Assembly: GCA_014859965.1 (NCBI GenBank)
Contig: JACZKQ010000047.1
Coordinates: 1-64,000, forward strand
Length of the DNA stretch: 64,000 nucleotides
Reading direction: 5' to 3'
DNA from: Phycisphaerae bacterium
GTDB lineage: Bacteria; Planctomycetota; Phycisphaerae; Sedimentisphaerales; Anaerohalosphaeraceae
Shown: piece after piece, positions 53,354 to 63,114 of the stretch
Layout: the number at the start of each line of letters is the position of its first letter
Position numbering within the stretch: position 1 is the stretch's first letter
Made by a program: the position numbers and the translations under genes
Notes under the pieces: generated by a model
What the model was told of the DNA's origin: nothing
Seen by the model: the letters and a program-made list of their open reading frames with translations, nothing else
Database searches by the model: none

Positions 53354-53769
53354 CGCGGGAATTGCTGGGTGAGGTCGTTGCACTGGCGCATCAGGCGGGG
53401 TTCATCTGTCTGGCCACCGCGAACGCAGAAGGCATGCCGCACATCACGGCCGCGGGGTCTCTGGAACGAGGCGCCCAGGGCGAGCTGCTCATCAAGGAGT
53501 GGTTCTGCCCGGGCACAGTGGCCAACCTTCAAACGAACAGCGCGGTCGCAGTCGCGGTATGGGATCTGCGCCGCGATGTGGGGTACCAGTTGTTAGGGCA
53601 CGTGGATCGCATCGAGGATTTGGCTGTGACCGATGGCTATGCGCCGCAGGTTGAAAGCAAACACGTGCTGCCCCAGGTTGAAAAACAACTGGTAATCCAT
53701 GTTGAAAAGATACTTGATTTTACCTTAGCGCCGCACTGCGATGTGCCGGCCGAGGCGGCTGCGGATTAG
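53350..53769 (+). CDS. Pyridoxamine 5'-phosphate oxidase-like flavin-binding protein
   Basis: 139 aa from ATG 53350, in ATGA overlap with the phosphoribosyltransferase and 9 nt after AAGGAG. The split-barrel pattern is seen in GFICLATANAEGMPHITAAG, NSAVAVAVWDLRRDVGYQLLGHV and the C-terminal HVEKILDFTLAPH. Such proteins bind FMN, F420 or heme; the cofactor is not decided. Its stop overlaps that of the convergent sulfatase gene by a few bases. Confidence 0.75.
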   Translation: MTRELLGEVVALAHQAGFICLATANAEGMPHITAAGSLERGAQGELLIKEWFCPGTVANLQTNSAVAVAVWDLRRDVGYQLLGHVDRIEDLAVTDGYAPQVESKHVLPQVEKQLVIHVEKILDFTLAPHCDVPAEAAAD

Positions 53770-55655
53770 CGGCCCAGGTCCGTCCTCGCTTTCTCAAGCA
53801 GCCGGACAACGTACCCGCCCATACGCGGCGGTGTCTGCTTTCCTTCCGCCGGCAGCGAGGCGACTTGTTGCCGTGACGATGCGGCCCGGATGCCCATGTC
53901 GTCGATGGCATTGAGCGCAAGAAGCGAAACAAAGACGCTGTTGCGGCTGACGTCCGCCAGATCAACAAGCACAGCCAGGGCTTTTTCTGCATCGGCATCT
54001 GCGCCGAAGCAGCCCAGGGCCTGGGCGGCAACCGCTCGAACGTTCGGTGAAGCGTCGGACAACCCGGCAAGCAGCAGGTCGCGGTTTTTCTCGACCGCAT
54101 CGGTACCGCGGATGAGCATGCCAATAGCGGCCCAGTATCGCACGGCGCTGTCGGCATCCTTCAGCCCCTTGACGAGCGCAGCCGACCCGTTCGTCTGAGG
54201 CGATGACGCGACCTCCGCCATCTTGATGATCCTCTGCAGCGGATATTTCTTCGGATTGTGTCCCATTTCGTAAGGCGTCGAACCCTGTGAGCGGGTATGT
54301 ATCTCGTCTTCCGGAAGAAATCCGATGTCGCGGATTTGAACCGCCCAGTCCTGCTGGGCCCTCCGCAGCCGCTTGAGGACATCCTGATGCGCAGCGGAGG
54401 CGGCAAGATTATTCACTTCGTCCGCGTCGCTTTCCAGATCGTACAGTTCCTCCGCGGGTTTACTTTCCCAGAAGCGTTTCTGGACGGCGTTAAGTTCACC
54501 GGCATCGTAAAGTGCTTTCCACTTCTGCGTTGTCGGCGTCTGGAACATGTAAGAGATATACTGGCCGTAAATCTTGTGCGGCATGTAGTGGCGGAGATAA
54601 ACATAGCGGCCGTCCGTTACGCTGCGCACCATGTCGTAGCGCTCGTCCATGCGCCCGCGGAACCCATACAGAAATGCCTGCGGTTCGGCGTTATGCCGGC
54701 CGGCGAATGCATGGCCCTGCATCCACTCCGGCGGCCTGATGCCGACCAGGCTCAGCAGCGTCGGAGCCAGATCGATAAAGCCGACGAGACGTTTCGTCTT
54801 GCCCCCTGCCGCGTAGTCCGGCGGGCGGAGATGCTTGAATTTTTCGGGGATGTGCAGAATGAGGGGCACACGCAGACCGGAGTTGTAAGGCCAGCGTTTG
54901 CTGCGCGGCATTCCGGGGCCATGGTCGCCATAATAGAAAACGATCGTATCGTCGGCGAGGCCGTCGTCCTTCAACTGGGCTAAAACCTTGCCCGCCTGAG
55001 CGTCCATCTCTGTCATCTTGTCGTGGTACTGGGCCCAGTCCTGCCGCACCTCGGGCGTGTCGGGGTGATAGGCGGGCACACGGACCTTGGCCGAGTCGTG
55101 CACGGCCTTGTGCGGCCGGCGGCGAATCTGGCTCTCGTGCGTCGTCGTAAAGTTGAAGATCGCAAAGAATGGCTGGCCCGCCGCACGGTTGCGCCAATGC
55201 CCCTTGCCGCTGCTCTCGTCCCAGACCCCGGCTGGCCTGGGGAGGTTGTAGTCCTCCTTGGAATTGTTGGTGCAGTAATACCCCGCCTCCCGGAGGAACT
55301 GCGGGTACATCTTCATGAACGGCGGCATGTTCACCTGGCTTCGCATGTGCTCAGCGCCGAGCGCAGGCGGGTAGACACCGGAGATGATCGTCGTTCGCGC
55401 CGGGGCGCATACGGGGGCGTTGGACCAGGCCCGCTCATAGATCATGCCCGCCGCGGCGAGCCCGTCGAGGTTGGGCGTATCCGCGTACGCGTCGCCATAG
55501 CAGCCCAAATGCGGACCGTTGTCTTCGCTGGTGATCCACAGGATGTTGGGCTTGTCCGGCCCGCCCGCCAAGGCCTGCACACCACCGGCCGCACAGGCCG
55601 AGACGCCCGCGGCGAACTGCACAAATTCCCTTCGCGTCAACCCTGCATGTCTCAT
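53766..55655 (-). CDS. Tat-exported sulfatase with C-terminal HEAT-like repeats
   Basis: 629 aa from ATG 55655 (AAAGGAG upstream); an upstream in-frame extension translates an intergenic repeat and is rejected. A twin-arginine signal (LTRREFVQFAAGVSACAAGG) precedes the sulfatase core: NILWITSEDNGPHLGCYGD supplies the metal-binding Asp residues, and APVCAPARTTIISG holds Cys83 in the C-x-P-x-R motif needed for formylglycine. VFYYGDHGPGMPRSKRWPY is the C-terminal metal site. The last about 130 residues (LVKGLKDADSAVRYWAAIGM, LSDASPNVRAVAAQALGCFG) are HEAT-like repeats. It probably desulfates a carbohydrate outside the cytoplasm. Confidence 0.88.
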   Translation of the reverse strand: MRHAGLTRREFVQFAAGVSACAAGGVQALAGGPDKPNILWITSEDNGPHLGCYGDAYADTPNLDGLAAAGMIYERAWSNAPVCAPARTTIISGVYPPALGAEHMRSQVNMPPFMKMYPQFLREAGYYCTNNSKEDYNLPRPAGVWDESSGKGHWRNRAAGQPFFAIFNFTTTHESQIRRRPHKAVHDSAKVRVPAYHPDTPEVRQDWAQYHDKMTEMDAQAGKVLAQLKDDGLADDTIVFYYGDHGPGMPRSKRWPYNSGLRVPLILHIPEKFKHLRPPDYAAGGKTKRLVGFIDLAPTLLSLVGIRPPEWMQGHAFAGRHNAEPQAFLYGFRGRMDERYDMVRSVTDGRYVYLRHYMPHKIYGQYISYMFQTPTTQKWKALYDAGELNAVQKRFWESKPAEELYDLESDADEVNNLAASAAHQDVLKRLRRAQQDWAVQIRDIGFLPEDEIHTRSQGSTPYEMGHNPKKYPLQRIIKMAEVASSPQTNGSAALVKGLKDADSAVRYWAAIGMLIRGTDAVEKNRDLLLAGLSDASPNVRAVAAQALGCFGADADAEKALAVLVDLADVSRNSVFVSLLALNAIDDMGIRAASSRQQVASLPAEGKQTPPRMGGYVVRLLEKARTDLGR

Positions 55656-55692
55656 CACCAAAGCTCCTTTCAAAAACTGCTTGCTCTCTTCT

Positions 55693-55720
55693 GTCACTGC
55701 GAACGCAGCGAAGCAATCTC
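55693..55720. repeat. REP-like intergenic palindromic element
   Basis: The stretch GTCACTGCGAACGCAGCG followed by AAGCAATCTC resembles a palindromic element (GTCATTGCGAGCGAAGCGAAGCAATCTC-type) that is widely dispersed between genes in environmental bacteria. Only one copy was noticed in this window. Confidence 0.35.
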
Positions 55721-55845
55721 GCAATCTGGCAATGCCCTTTGCATCTCGCATCCAGGCATTCCTTTTCGATGTCTCTATTTGACAGCCCATGTATTATACC
55801 CCCGGCCGCATCCCCTTGCAACCAGCCGCCGAAGCGGTAAACACG

Positions 55846-56643
55846 TCATTTCATGGGCCGAATGCGGATATCAATATTATCGTTTTTCAGGCGTTCGATA
55901 AGTTCGCTCGTGTCCGTCTCGCCGTAATGATACGGATAGAGAATCCTTGGTTTGAACGCCCGCGCCCCGTCGGCGACCATCTCCGGCGTCATCGTATACG
56001 GCAGGTTCATTGGCAAAAAGGCGACATCGATGTCCTGCAGGGCCTTCATCTCGGGCGTGTTCTCGGTGTCCCCCGCAACGTACACCCGCGTCTTGCCGAA
56101 CGTGATGACGTATCCGTTGCCACTGCCCTTCGGATGATAAGGCTGCCCTGCCGCTCGCATGTGAACCACGTTATACGCAGGCGCAGCCTCGACCGTCAGC
56201 CCCAGCAGCCGCCGCGTCTCGCCGTTCTTCATCACAATGCCGCCGGCGACTTTTCCCGCGCAGGCCTCCGTCAGAATGATCTGCGTGTCGTCCTCACGGA
56301 CCGCGGCAACGGCCGCCGGGTCGAGGTGGTCGCGATGCTCATGCGTGATGAGAATCAGGTCCGCCTTGGGCAAAAGCAAATAATCGGCCAACTGCATCCA
56401 TGGGTCCACATGGATGACCTTGCCGCCGCACGCAAACATAAGCGTCCCGTGCCCGACAAACGTGATCACCAGATCGCCCATCGACGTCCCGATCACATCC
56501 TGAGGCAATCCCGTCGCCGACTCCACCTGCTGCCGCATCGGCTCAACCCGCGGTCCCCGCTTCGGCACACATCCGCCCACACAAGCCGCTGCCGCTGCAA
56601 TGACCACAGCCCTCAATAACCAACGCAGTCTCAAATAACCCAT
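55846..56643 (-). CDS. Lipoprotein of the metallo-beta-lactamase fold (UPF0173-like hydrolase)
   Basis: 265 aa. A lipobox (ACVGGC, residues about 19-24) follows a short hydrophobic signal (AVVIAAAAACVGG). The mature protein has VITFVGHGTLMFACGGKVIH, the metal motif ILITHEHRDHLDP (HxHxDH), and later metal ligands in GNGYVITFGKTRVYVAGDTE and ILYPYHYGETD. It belongs to the same group as UlaG/UPF0173 hydrolases, which open lactone rings or hydrolyse phosphate esters. Membrane anchoring outside the cytoplasm is unusual for the group. Substrate unknown. Confidence 0.85.
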   Translation of the reverse strand: MGYLRLRWLLRAVVIAAAAACVGGCVPKRGPRVEPMRQQVESATGLPQDVIGTSMGDLVITFVGHGTLMFACGGKVIHVDPWMQLADYLLLPKADLILITHEHRDHLDPAAVAAVREDDTQIILTEACAGKVAGGIVMKNGETRRLLGLTVEAAPAYNVVHMRAAGQPYHPKGSGNGYVITFGKTRVYVAGDTENTPEMKALQDIDVAFLPMNLPYTMTPEMVADGARAFKPRILYPYHYGETDTSELIERLKNDNIDIRIRPMK

Positions 56644-56753
56644 GTCTTTAATCCTTTCTCGAACATCAAAACCGCCGCATCACTGTCCCGGCCCCGCGTC
56701 CTTCGCCTCTGCTCAGCACCCGGTTCTTCACAATAATTGCAGCGGATCGCCGA

Positions 56754-58070
56754 TCACAGCGTCCAGCCGTCCCGGTACGGCGCATGAAGGAGTTCGTTGG
56801 CTTCGTCATCGTTGGTGAATCGCATATGCTCGCCGTCCCAGAGCAGATTATGCTGACGCCGAATAGCAATATTGCCCAGCAGGACGACCTGTGTGAGCAG
56901 GCCGCCGAACTCGAAGCTGCACCCGGCCGCCGGGCCGCCTTTGCAGGCCTGGCACCATTCTTTGTAGTGCCCGATGGAACGCGCAAGGCTCTTCGGCGGC
57001 GGTGAAAAATCCTTCATGCGTCTCTCCGGGATCAGACGCGACCCGCCGCCGGTGAACCCGCCGACAATCGCGCCTTCACCCCCAATCCATATCAGGCCTT
57101 CGCTGCCGAGTTGACGATTGTCTTCCAGTCCCGCGGGACGCTCCGGTCTCAGGCCCCCGTCGTACCAGTTGACTCTCACCGCCGGCATATCGCCGCGCGC
57201 CGGGAAGTCCCAATGCACGATTGACGCGGCCGGGGCCGTTTCCTTGAACAGTTTCGAACTGCTCGCATGCACGGCCGTGGGGTGCCCCAGTTTGAGCACT
57301 TTGGCGATGTGTGCAAACGCGTGGCAGCCCATATCGCCAAGCGCGCCCGTACCGAAGTCCCACCATCCGCGCCATTTGAAGGGCACGTAGATCGGATGAT
57401 ACGGCCGATGCGGCGCCGGCCCCAGCCAGAGGTCCCAGTCCAGGCCCTTGGGGACGGCCGGCGTATCTTTGGGCCGGTCCAAACCCTGTGGCCAGATCGG
57501 CCGGTCGGACCAGACATGGACCTCACGAACCTTGCCGATAGCCCCACCCCAGATCCACTCGCAGAGCATGCGCTGACTCTCGTTGGCATCGCTCTGCACG
57601 CTCATCTGAGTGGCGACACCGGTCTCTCTGGCGGTCTCCCTGAGCAGATGCGATTCATAAACCGTCCGCGTCAGCGGCTTGGCGCAGTAAACGTGCTTGC
57701 CCATCTTCATGGCCTGCAAGGCAATCACCGCGTGAGTATGGTCCGGCGTGCCGATCACAACCCCGTCGATCCCCGGCTCCGCGTCCAGCATCCTGCGATA
57801 ATCGGTATAAATTTTCGCCTTTGGATACTGCTTGAATGTCCCTGCCGCGTAATTCGCGTCGACATCACAGAGCGCAATGACGTTTTCGCTCGAACACCCC
57901 TCCAGGTACCCCCGGCCCATACCTCCCACGCCGACCCCGGCCAGGTTCACCTTATTGCTCGGCGCATCTGCCCCCAGCACATGGCTCGGTACAATACTGA
58001 ATGCAAAAGCCGATGCCGAAGCGGCGAGGAAGTTACGGCGGGAAAGACTTGTGCGGGTTCGTTCGTTCAT
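56754..58070 (-). CDS. Tat-exported Gfo/Idh/MocA family oxidoreductase
   Basis: 438 aa from ATG 58070 (GGGAGA upstream); a longer frame upstream has no signal. Twin-arginine signal SLSRRNFLAASASAFAFSIV, Rossmann fold VNLAGVGVGGMGRGYLEG, GTPDHTHAVIALQAMKMGK and CAKPLT (the EKP-like motif). C-terminal signature segments are WDLWLGPAPHRPYHPIYVPF, then WRGWWDFGTGALGDMGCH. The latter pattern is typical of the large planctomycete group of secreted Gfo/Idh/MocA proteins. Activity on a sugar or inositol is likely but unproven. Its promoter is at 58119-58148. Confidence 0.9.
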   Translation of the reverse strand: MNERTRTSLSRRNFLAASASAFAFSIVPSHVLGADAPSNKVNLAGVGVGGMGRGYLEGCSSENVIALCDVDANYAAGTFKQYPKAKIYTDYRRMLDAEPGIDGVVIGTPDHTHAVIALQAMKMGKHVYCAKPLTRTVYESHLLRETARETGVATQMSVQSDANESQRMLCEWIWGGAIGKVREVHVWSDRPIWPQGLDRPKDTPAVPKGLDWDLWLGPAPHRPYHPIYVPFKWRGWWDFGTGALGDMGCHAFAHIAKVLKLGHPTAVHASSSKLFKETAPAASIVHWDFPARGDMPAVRVNWYDGGLRPERPAGLEDNRQLGSEGLIWIGGEGAIVGGFTGGGSRLIPERRMKDFSPPPKSLARSIGHYKEWCQACKGGPAAGCSFEFGGLLTQVVLLGNIAIRRQHNLLWDGEHMRFTNDDEANELLHAPYRDGWTL

Positions 58071-58118
58071 GAAAATATCTCCCAATAGAAACGGACGGCA
58101 GTTTTCAGCCACGACTTT

Positions 58119-58148
58119 AATATACCACACGCCAAACTGCGATGTCAA
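58119..58148 (-). promoter_or_regulatory. Sigma-70-type promoter of the oxidoreductase gene
   Basis: On the minus strand TTGACA (58148-58143), 18 nt, TATATT (58124-58119); the start codon is 49 nt downstream of the -10. Confidence 0.65.
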
Positions 58149-58298
58149 CGCGCCTGACCATAACGAATTGAAGCCCCCCGCGAGAGTGTGTGTGTCAGCA
58201 ACAGGCTGGAGAACGCTTTCTAATGCCCCCTTCACCGCCTCCGCCGCACCCGCAAGCCGTCCCCGACACCACCGCTGTGCCCGCAGTCGTCTCCCATG

Positions 58299-58327
58299 TT
58301 GCCGCATGTTCACCAAGTTGTTATACT
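58299..58327 (+). promoter_or_regulatory. Promoter of the DUF6714 gene
   Basis: TTGCCG (58299-58304), 17 nt, TATACT (58322-58327); start site near 58334, about 70 nt before ATG 58405. Confidence 0.5.
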
Positions 58328-58404
58328 AACCGCCATGAACTGCCGAATCAGAAACAAAAAACGCCGCATTTCATAAAAAAATCTAATTATTGCTGGACTT
58401 TGAG

Positions 58405-58920
58405 ATGAAAGCGGAATACGAAGGCACAGCACGGTTGATCCGCGAGGCGTTCGCAGGTGTAACCCTCGGTGGAGGAATCGGCCTTTGGCAAGGGCAAGCG
58501 TTGGATGATTATGCCGATGACGCCACCATCGCACTGCACAGATCACGTGACGAGAAGAATGACTGGTCGCGCCTCACGGTGGATAATCTTAACCACTGCT
58601 ATAGCAGTCTTTTCTTTTTCGACGCGGACGGCATGCGATTCCATCTTCCGGCGTTCCTTCTCGCTGAGCTCGAAGGAACGCTGCGGAATGGGATCTTGTT
58701 TACCCTGACTGACCTTAATAGCTACGGCAGAAGTCAATTTACAACGCTGAACAGATGTCAACGAGCCGCCGTTCGCCAGTTCCTCTTGCTTTTCAAGGAC
58801 GATCCCGACTTCAGCTTGGAACGTCGACAGATTGTGCGGGCACTCAATGAGTACTGGACGGAGGTAGCGCAACCAGAAAGTAGAGCCGTATTTAAGAAAG
58901 GCCGCAGACGCCGTTCCTGA
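58405..58920 (+). CDS. DUF6714 family protein
   Basis: 171 aa from ATG 58405 (MKAEYEGTARLIREAF). GVTLGGGIGLWQGQALDDYA and the segment FFFDADGMRFHLPAFLLAEL match the DUF6714 pattern, with AVRQFLLLF near the C-terminus and a basic tail (FKKGRRRRS). The family has no known function and often occurs near toxin-immunity style genes, but no toxin is visible here. It is transcribed alone, between two minus-strand operons. Confidence 0.65.
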   Translation: MKAEYEGTARLIREAFAGVTLGGGIGLWQGQALDDYADDATIALHRSRDEKNDWSRLTVDNLNHCYSSLFFFDADGMRFHLPAFLLAELEGTLRNGILFTLTDLNSYGRSQFTTLNRCQRAAVRQFLLLFKDDPDFSLERRQIVRALNEYWTEVAQPESRAVFKKGRRRRS

Positions 58921-59059
58921 GAATGCTCATTCTTGTGTTGGCATTGCAAGGTAGTATAACCTATGGGACACGGTCCCAAGTCCAGCATTTGCATTATCCG
59001 GAAGAACTAAGGTTCTCAGAACTTTTACCGTCCGCCAGCCGCGCAGGTGACTGCCGGCT

Positions 59060-61612
59060 TCAAACAACAATATTCACCAGCCGCGACTTGATTACGATGA
59101 CCTTCTTTGGTGTCTTGCCGCCCATTGCCGCCTGGACCTTTTCGCTGGCGAGAGCCGTTTCTTTGATCTCGTCCTCGCCGGCGTCCGCGGCGACGACGAT
59201 CTTATCCTTGATCTTGCCGAGAACCTGCACGGCCAGTTCGATTTCCTTTTCCTTGACGAGCTCCGGGTCGTACTGCGGCCACGGCTCGTAGGCCAGCGTT
59301 TCATCGTGGCCGAGCCGCTGCCAGAGTTCCTCGGCTACGTGCGGGGCGAACGGCGCCAGCACCAGCACGAATTTCTCCAGCGCATCTTTCGGCCGGGCGT
59401 CCAGACGCATCATGTGGTTCACAAAGATCATCATCTGACTGATCGCCGTGTTGAAGCCAAAGCTCTCGACATCGCCGCCCACCTTCTTGATCGTCTGGTG
59501 CAGCAGCCGCGTCGTCGCCTCGTCGGCCGGCACATCCTGCACCGCGGCCGCAAGCTCCCCCGTCTCTTCGTCGACCATAAGACGCCACGCCTTGTTGAGG
59601 AACCTATGGACGCCCTCGACGCCCTGCATGTTCCACGGCTTGGTCGCCTCTAACGGCCCCATGAACATCTCATACAGCCGCATCGAGTCGGCCCCGTACT
59701 GGGTGATGACATTGTCCGGGTTGATCACGTTGCCGCGCGACTTGCTCATCTTCTGCCCGTCTTCGCCAAGGATCATGCCCTGGTTGATGAGCTTCTTAAA
59801 AGGCTCCGGCATACTCACGTAACCCAGATCATACAGCAGCTTGTGCCAGAACCGCGAATACAGCAGGTGCAGCACCGCATGCTCCGCCCCGCCGATGTAC
59901 AGATCGACCGGCATCCAGTACTCTTCCTTCGCTTTGGCGAACGCCGCCTCGGCGTTGTCCGGATCCATGTACCGCAGATAATACCAGCAGCTCCCCGCCC
60001 ACTGCGGCATCGTATTCGTCTCGCGCGTACCTTTTCGCCCGTCGGGCAGCGTAACGTTCAGCCAGTCGGCCGACTTGGCCAGCGGCGGTTCACCGGTGCC
60101 CATAGGCTTGTAATCCTCCACCTCCGGCAGCGTCAGCGGCAAATCGCCTTCGCTCAACGGAACCACCTCACCATCCTGAGCGTGAATAATCGGGAACGGC
60201 TCGCCCCAGTACCTCTGCCGACTGAACAGCCAGTCGCGAAGTTTGTAATTCACCGCCCGCGTGCCCAGGCCCTCTTCTTCCAGCCAGTCGGTGATCTTCA
60301 GCTTGAACTCGGCAGTTGACAAGCCGGTGAAGTCACCCGAGTTGACAGCGACGCCCTCGCCGGCAAAGCACCCTTCCACGGGTTCGCGCGGCGCGACGAC
60401 CTGTATAATCGGCAGGTTGAATTTTGTCGCAAACTCCCAGTCGCGCTCGTCATGCGCAGGCACCGCCATGATCGCCCCCGTGCCGTAGCTGATCAGCACA
60501 TAATCGCTGATCCAGATGGGAATTCTCTCACCATTGACGGGATTAAGCGCATAGGCCCCGGTCGGCTCGCCGGTCTTTTCTTTCGCCAGATCGGTCCGGT
60601 CAAGATCGCTCTTGCGGGAAGCCCCTTCCCGGTATTGCTGAACAGCGGCCTTGCGGTCAGCCGTCGTGATCACATCCACAAGCGGGTGCTCCGGCGCCAG
60701 CACCATGTACGTCGCCCCAAACAGCGTGTCCGGCCGCGTGGTAAAGACGCGGATCACATCCTCCCGCCCGTCCACCTTGAAATCCACCTCCGCGCCGATG
60801 CTCTTTCCGATCCAGTCGAACTGCAGTTTCTTGATGCTTTCCGGCCAGTCGACCTCATCCAGCCCTTCCAGCAGGCGTTCACAGTACTTCGTAATGCGCA
60901 GCATCCACTGCCGCATCGGCTTGCGAATCACCGGATGCCCGCCCCGCTCGCTCAAGCCCCCCACCACCTCCTCGTTCGCTAACACCGTCCCCAGTGCCGG
61001 GCACCAGTTGACCGGCGCCTCGGACTCATAAGCCAGACGATGTTCGTCGATGTACTTGCGCCGCTCCTCTCCGCTGAGCGCCTCCGGGATGGGCAGTTCA
61101 TCGATGGGCCTGGCCTTCTGCTCCGCCTCGTCAAAATAGCTGTTGAAGAACTTCAGGAAAATCCACTGCGTCCACTTGTAGTAGTTAGGATCGGTAGTGT
61201 CGACCTCGCGGTCGTAATCATAGGAGAAACCCAGCGACTTGATCTGCCGCCGCATGTTGTCGATATTCCTCTGCGTCGTCTGGGCCGGATGCGTGCCGGT
61301 CTGAATGGCGTACTGCTCGGCGGGTAAACCGAAGGCGTCCCAGCCGATGGGGTGCAGAACATTGAAGCCCTTCATCCGCTTATAACGGGCAACGATATCG
61401 CTGGCGGTGTATCCTTCCGGGTGGCCGACGTGCAGGCCCTGACCGCTGGGATACGGAAACATGTCGAGGACATAGTACTTGGGCTTCGAGCCGTCGCAAG
61501 GGCTCTCAGGATCGATACATGCCGGATCCCACGTCTTGAAGGTCTTGTTCGCCTCCCAATGTTCTTGCCACTTCTTCTCGATCGCGTTGACGTCGTAGGC
61601 GCCTTTTTCCAT
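59060..61612 (-). CDS. leuS: Leucyl-tRNA synthetase
   Basis: 850 aa from ATG 61612 (AGGAAG upstream), typical length for bacterial LeuRS. The HIGH motif appears as [17 protein letters not shown] and the KMSKS motif as [12 protein letters not shown]. The CP1 editing domain is present ([15 protein letters not shown] and [20 protein letters not shown]). The C-terminal anticodon-binding and Leu-specific domains end in [14 protein letters not shown]. It charges tRNA-Leu in the cytoplasm. The FmdB-like gene upstream is co-oriented, 131 nt away. Confidence 0.97.
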   Translation of the reverse strand: MEKGAYDVNAIEKKWQEHWEANKTFKTWDPACIDPESPCDGSKPKYYVLDMFPYPSGQGLHVGHPEGYTASDIVARYKRMKGFNVLHPIGWDAFGLPAEQYAIQTGTHPAQTTQRNIDNMRRQIKSLGFSYDYDREVDTTDPNYYKWTQWIFLKFFNSYFDEAEQKARPIDELPIPEALSGEERRKYIDEHRLAYESEAPVNWCPALGTVLANEEVVGGLSERGGHPVIRKPMRQWMLRITKYCERLLEGLDEVDWPESIKKLQFDWIGKSIGAEVDFKVDGREDVIRVFTTRPDTLFGATYMVLAPEHPLVDVITTADRKAAVQQYREGASRKSDLDRTDLAKEKTGEPTGAYALNPVNGERIPIWISDYVLISYGTGAIMAVPAHDERDWEFATKFNLPIIQVVAPREPVEGCFAGEGVAVNSGDFTGLSTAEFKLKITDWLEEEGLGTRAVNYKLRDWLFSRQRYWGEPFPIIHAQDGEVVPLSEGDLPLTLPEVEDYKPMGTGEPPLAKSADWLNVTLPDGRKGTRETNTMPQWAGSCWYYLRYMDPDNAEAAFAKAKEEYWMPVDLYIGGAEHAVLHLLYSRFWHKLLYDLGYVSMPEPFKKLINQGMILGEDGQKMSKSRGNVINPDNVITQYGADSMRLYEMFMGPLEATKPWNMQGVEGVHRFLNKAWRLMVDEETGELAAAVQDVPADEATTRLLHQTIKKVGGDVESFGFNTAISQMMIFVNHMMRLDARPKDALEKFVLVLAPFAPHVAEELWQRLGHDETLAYEPWPQYDPELVKEKEIELAVQVLGKIKDKIVVAADAGEDEIKETALASEKVQAAMGGKTPKKVIVIKSRLVNIVV

Positions 61613-61743
61613 TCGTATCTTCCTGATAATGCGTGAGCTATTGCACGACGAATGCGGTGTGCGTCCCGGTTTCATCGTCCCTGCAAGGGGAAAACATCAA
61701 CTCTTGCGGCCCTTCTGGTTTTCTCGTGCGGTTTCTGCCGCCT

Positions 61744-61956
61744 CTAATCCATACCGCCGGCATGCGGACAGCCGCGGTCGGTGCACGAGATGCACTTGCT
61801 GCTGCCGGCCTGGCCGACGCCTACGGCGAAGCTCGAAAAGAGCTTGTCCATCGGCTTTTTGCAGTCAGGGCAGGTCTGCTTAACAACCTTGGCGGTCTTC
61901 TGGAGAACCTCCTCGACCCGCCCGCACTGGGAACACTTATATTCAAACATCGGCAT
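61744..61956 (-). CDS. FmdB-like small zinc-ribbon protein
   Basis: 70 aa from ATG 61956 (AGGAG upstream). MPMFEYKCSQCGRVEEVLQK and KQTCPDCKKPMDKLFSSFAV give the CxxC...CxxC zinc ribbon of the FmdB family. A short extra Cys-rich tail (CISCTDRGCPH) follows. Such proteins are thought to be regulatory, but experimental evidence is thin. It may share transcription with leuS. Confidence 0.85.
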   Translation of the reverse strand: MPMFEYKCSQCGRVEEVLQKTAKVVKQTCPDCKKPMDKLFSSFAVGVGQAGSSKCISCTDRGCPHAGGMD

Positions 61957-62106
61957 AAACAACTCCTGGGCCACATAACACATGGATTTCTACATCCGCA
62001 CCCCGGCAATCCGAATACCAGGGCCAAGGATCAAGGCTCCTATAATACAGATTCATGGGCCGGGTTCAACAGGAAATCCCTGGAACGACCCTTTCATCCG
62101 GGGATG

Positions 62107-63114
62107 TCATGCAAAGCGCCGCAAGGCGATCTTGATGATGCGTTCGATGAACTGCTCGTACTCGATCCCGGCCCGATCCGCCGATTCGGCGACCTCCTCG
62201 CCGTAAGCGAGTCCCGGGTTGGGGTTCGCCTCCAGAACCACGAGTCTGTCGTCCGGCGTCAGCCGCACGTCGATGCGGCCGTAATCCTGCAGGTGAAGAA
62301 GCCGGTACACCTTCTTGCAGACACGGGCAAGGTGCGCGTGCACTTTCGGATCAAGCTCGGCAAAACCGAATTCGATGCCCCACTTTTTGCGGTAGCCCTC
62401 GTTCCACTTCACACGGTACGTCGCCATATAGGGCCCGCCCTCCGGATGGTCGTGCAGAAAGCACTCGCGGACCGGCAGCACGGTGAGACGTTTATTCCCG
62501 AGAATGCTGACATAGAATTCGCGGCCGTCGATATATTCCTCCGCGATCGCGTCCTGGTGCCAGCGGTCGTGAACGAATCGTGCCCGTTCGGCCAGAGCGT
62601 TTTCGTCCCAGACGAGGGACGCGTTGCTAATGCCTTCCGAGCCGTCCTCGAGCGCAGGCTTAACCACAAGCGGAAAGCGAATGGCCCGGGGAACACGAAC
62701 CCTGCGGCCCATGGGAATATTGACAAAACCCGGCACGCGGATCAAATGGCGGGCGAGCAACTGCTTGCACAGGCGTTTGTCGCGGCACAGCATCAGGCCC
62801 ATCGTGCCGGCGCCGGTGAAAGGTATGTGAAGCATCTCCAGAACGGCCGCGATGTTCTTGTCCATCAGCCGCTGACAGGCGAACTGCTCGGTGAGATTAA
62901 AGATGAGGTCGGGATCGGACTTCTTGATCTGTTCGACCATGTCGCCGATGTCGTCATGTACGTCCACGACATAAGCGGCGTGGCCCAGCTCACGAATGGT
63001 CTCGATGACATGATATTCGGTAATCGGCTCCTCGGGCGAGTTTTCGAACTGCCGGTCCGCGGCGGGCACGCTGGCGGCATCGACAAGGACCGTAATCTTA
63101 AGGGGTTCCATCAT
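62107..63114 (-). CDS. ATP-grasp ligase, D-alanine--D-alanine ligase-like
   Basis: 335 aa from ATG 63114, overlapping the metallopeptidase stop (ATGA). The N-terminal domain has DPDLIFNLTEQFACQRLMDK; the ATP-grasp part has RFPLVVKPALEDGSEGISN (ATP-binding Lys), AIAEEYIDGREFYVSILGNK, and YGRIDVRLTPDDRLVVLEAN with PNPGL, the Mg2+ site DVR...EANPNP. It is not a true Ddl: the canonical Ddl Ser/Tyr substrate loop is not apparent. It probably couples an amino acid or peptide to another carboxylate using ATP. Confidence 0.85.
   Translation of the reverse strand: MMEPLKITVLVDAASVPAADRQFENSPEEPITEYHVIETIRELGHAAYVVDVHDDIGDMVEQIKKSDPDLIFNLTEQFACQRLMDKNIAAVLEMLHIPFTGAGTMGLMLCRDKRLCKQLLARHLIRVPGFVNIPMGRRVRVPRAIRFPLVVKPALEDGSEGISNASLVWDENALAERARFVHDRWHQDAIAEEYIDGREFYVSILGNKRLTVLPVRECFLHDHPEGGPYMATYRVKWNEGYRKKWGIEFGFAELDPKVHAHLARVCKKVYRLLHLQDYGRIDVRLTPDDRLVVLEANPNPGLAYGEEVAESADRAGIEYEQFIERIIKIALRRFA

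Larger units (their letters stand above)
58071..58404. other. Divergent intergenic region
   Basis: About 330 nt with a minus-strand promoter (58119-58148) and a plus-strand promoter (58299-58327). No other gene or structure recognised. Confidence 0.5.
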
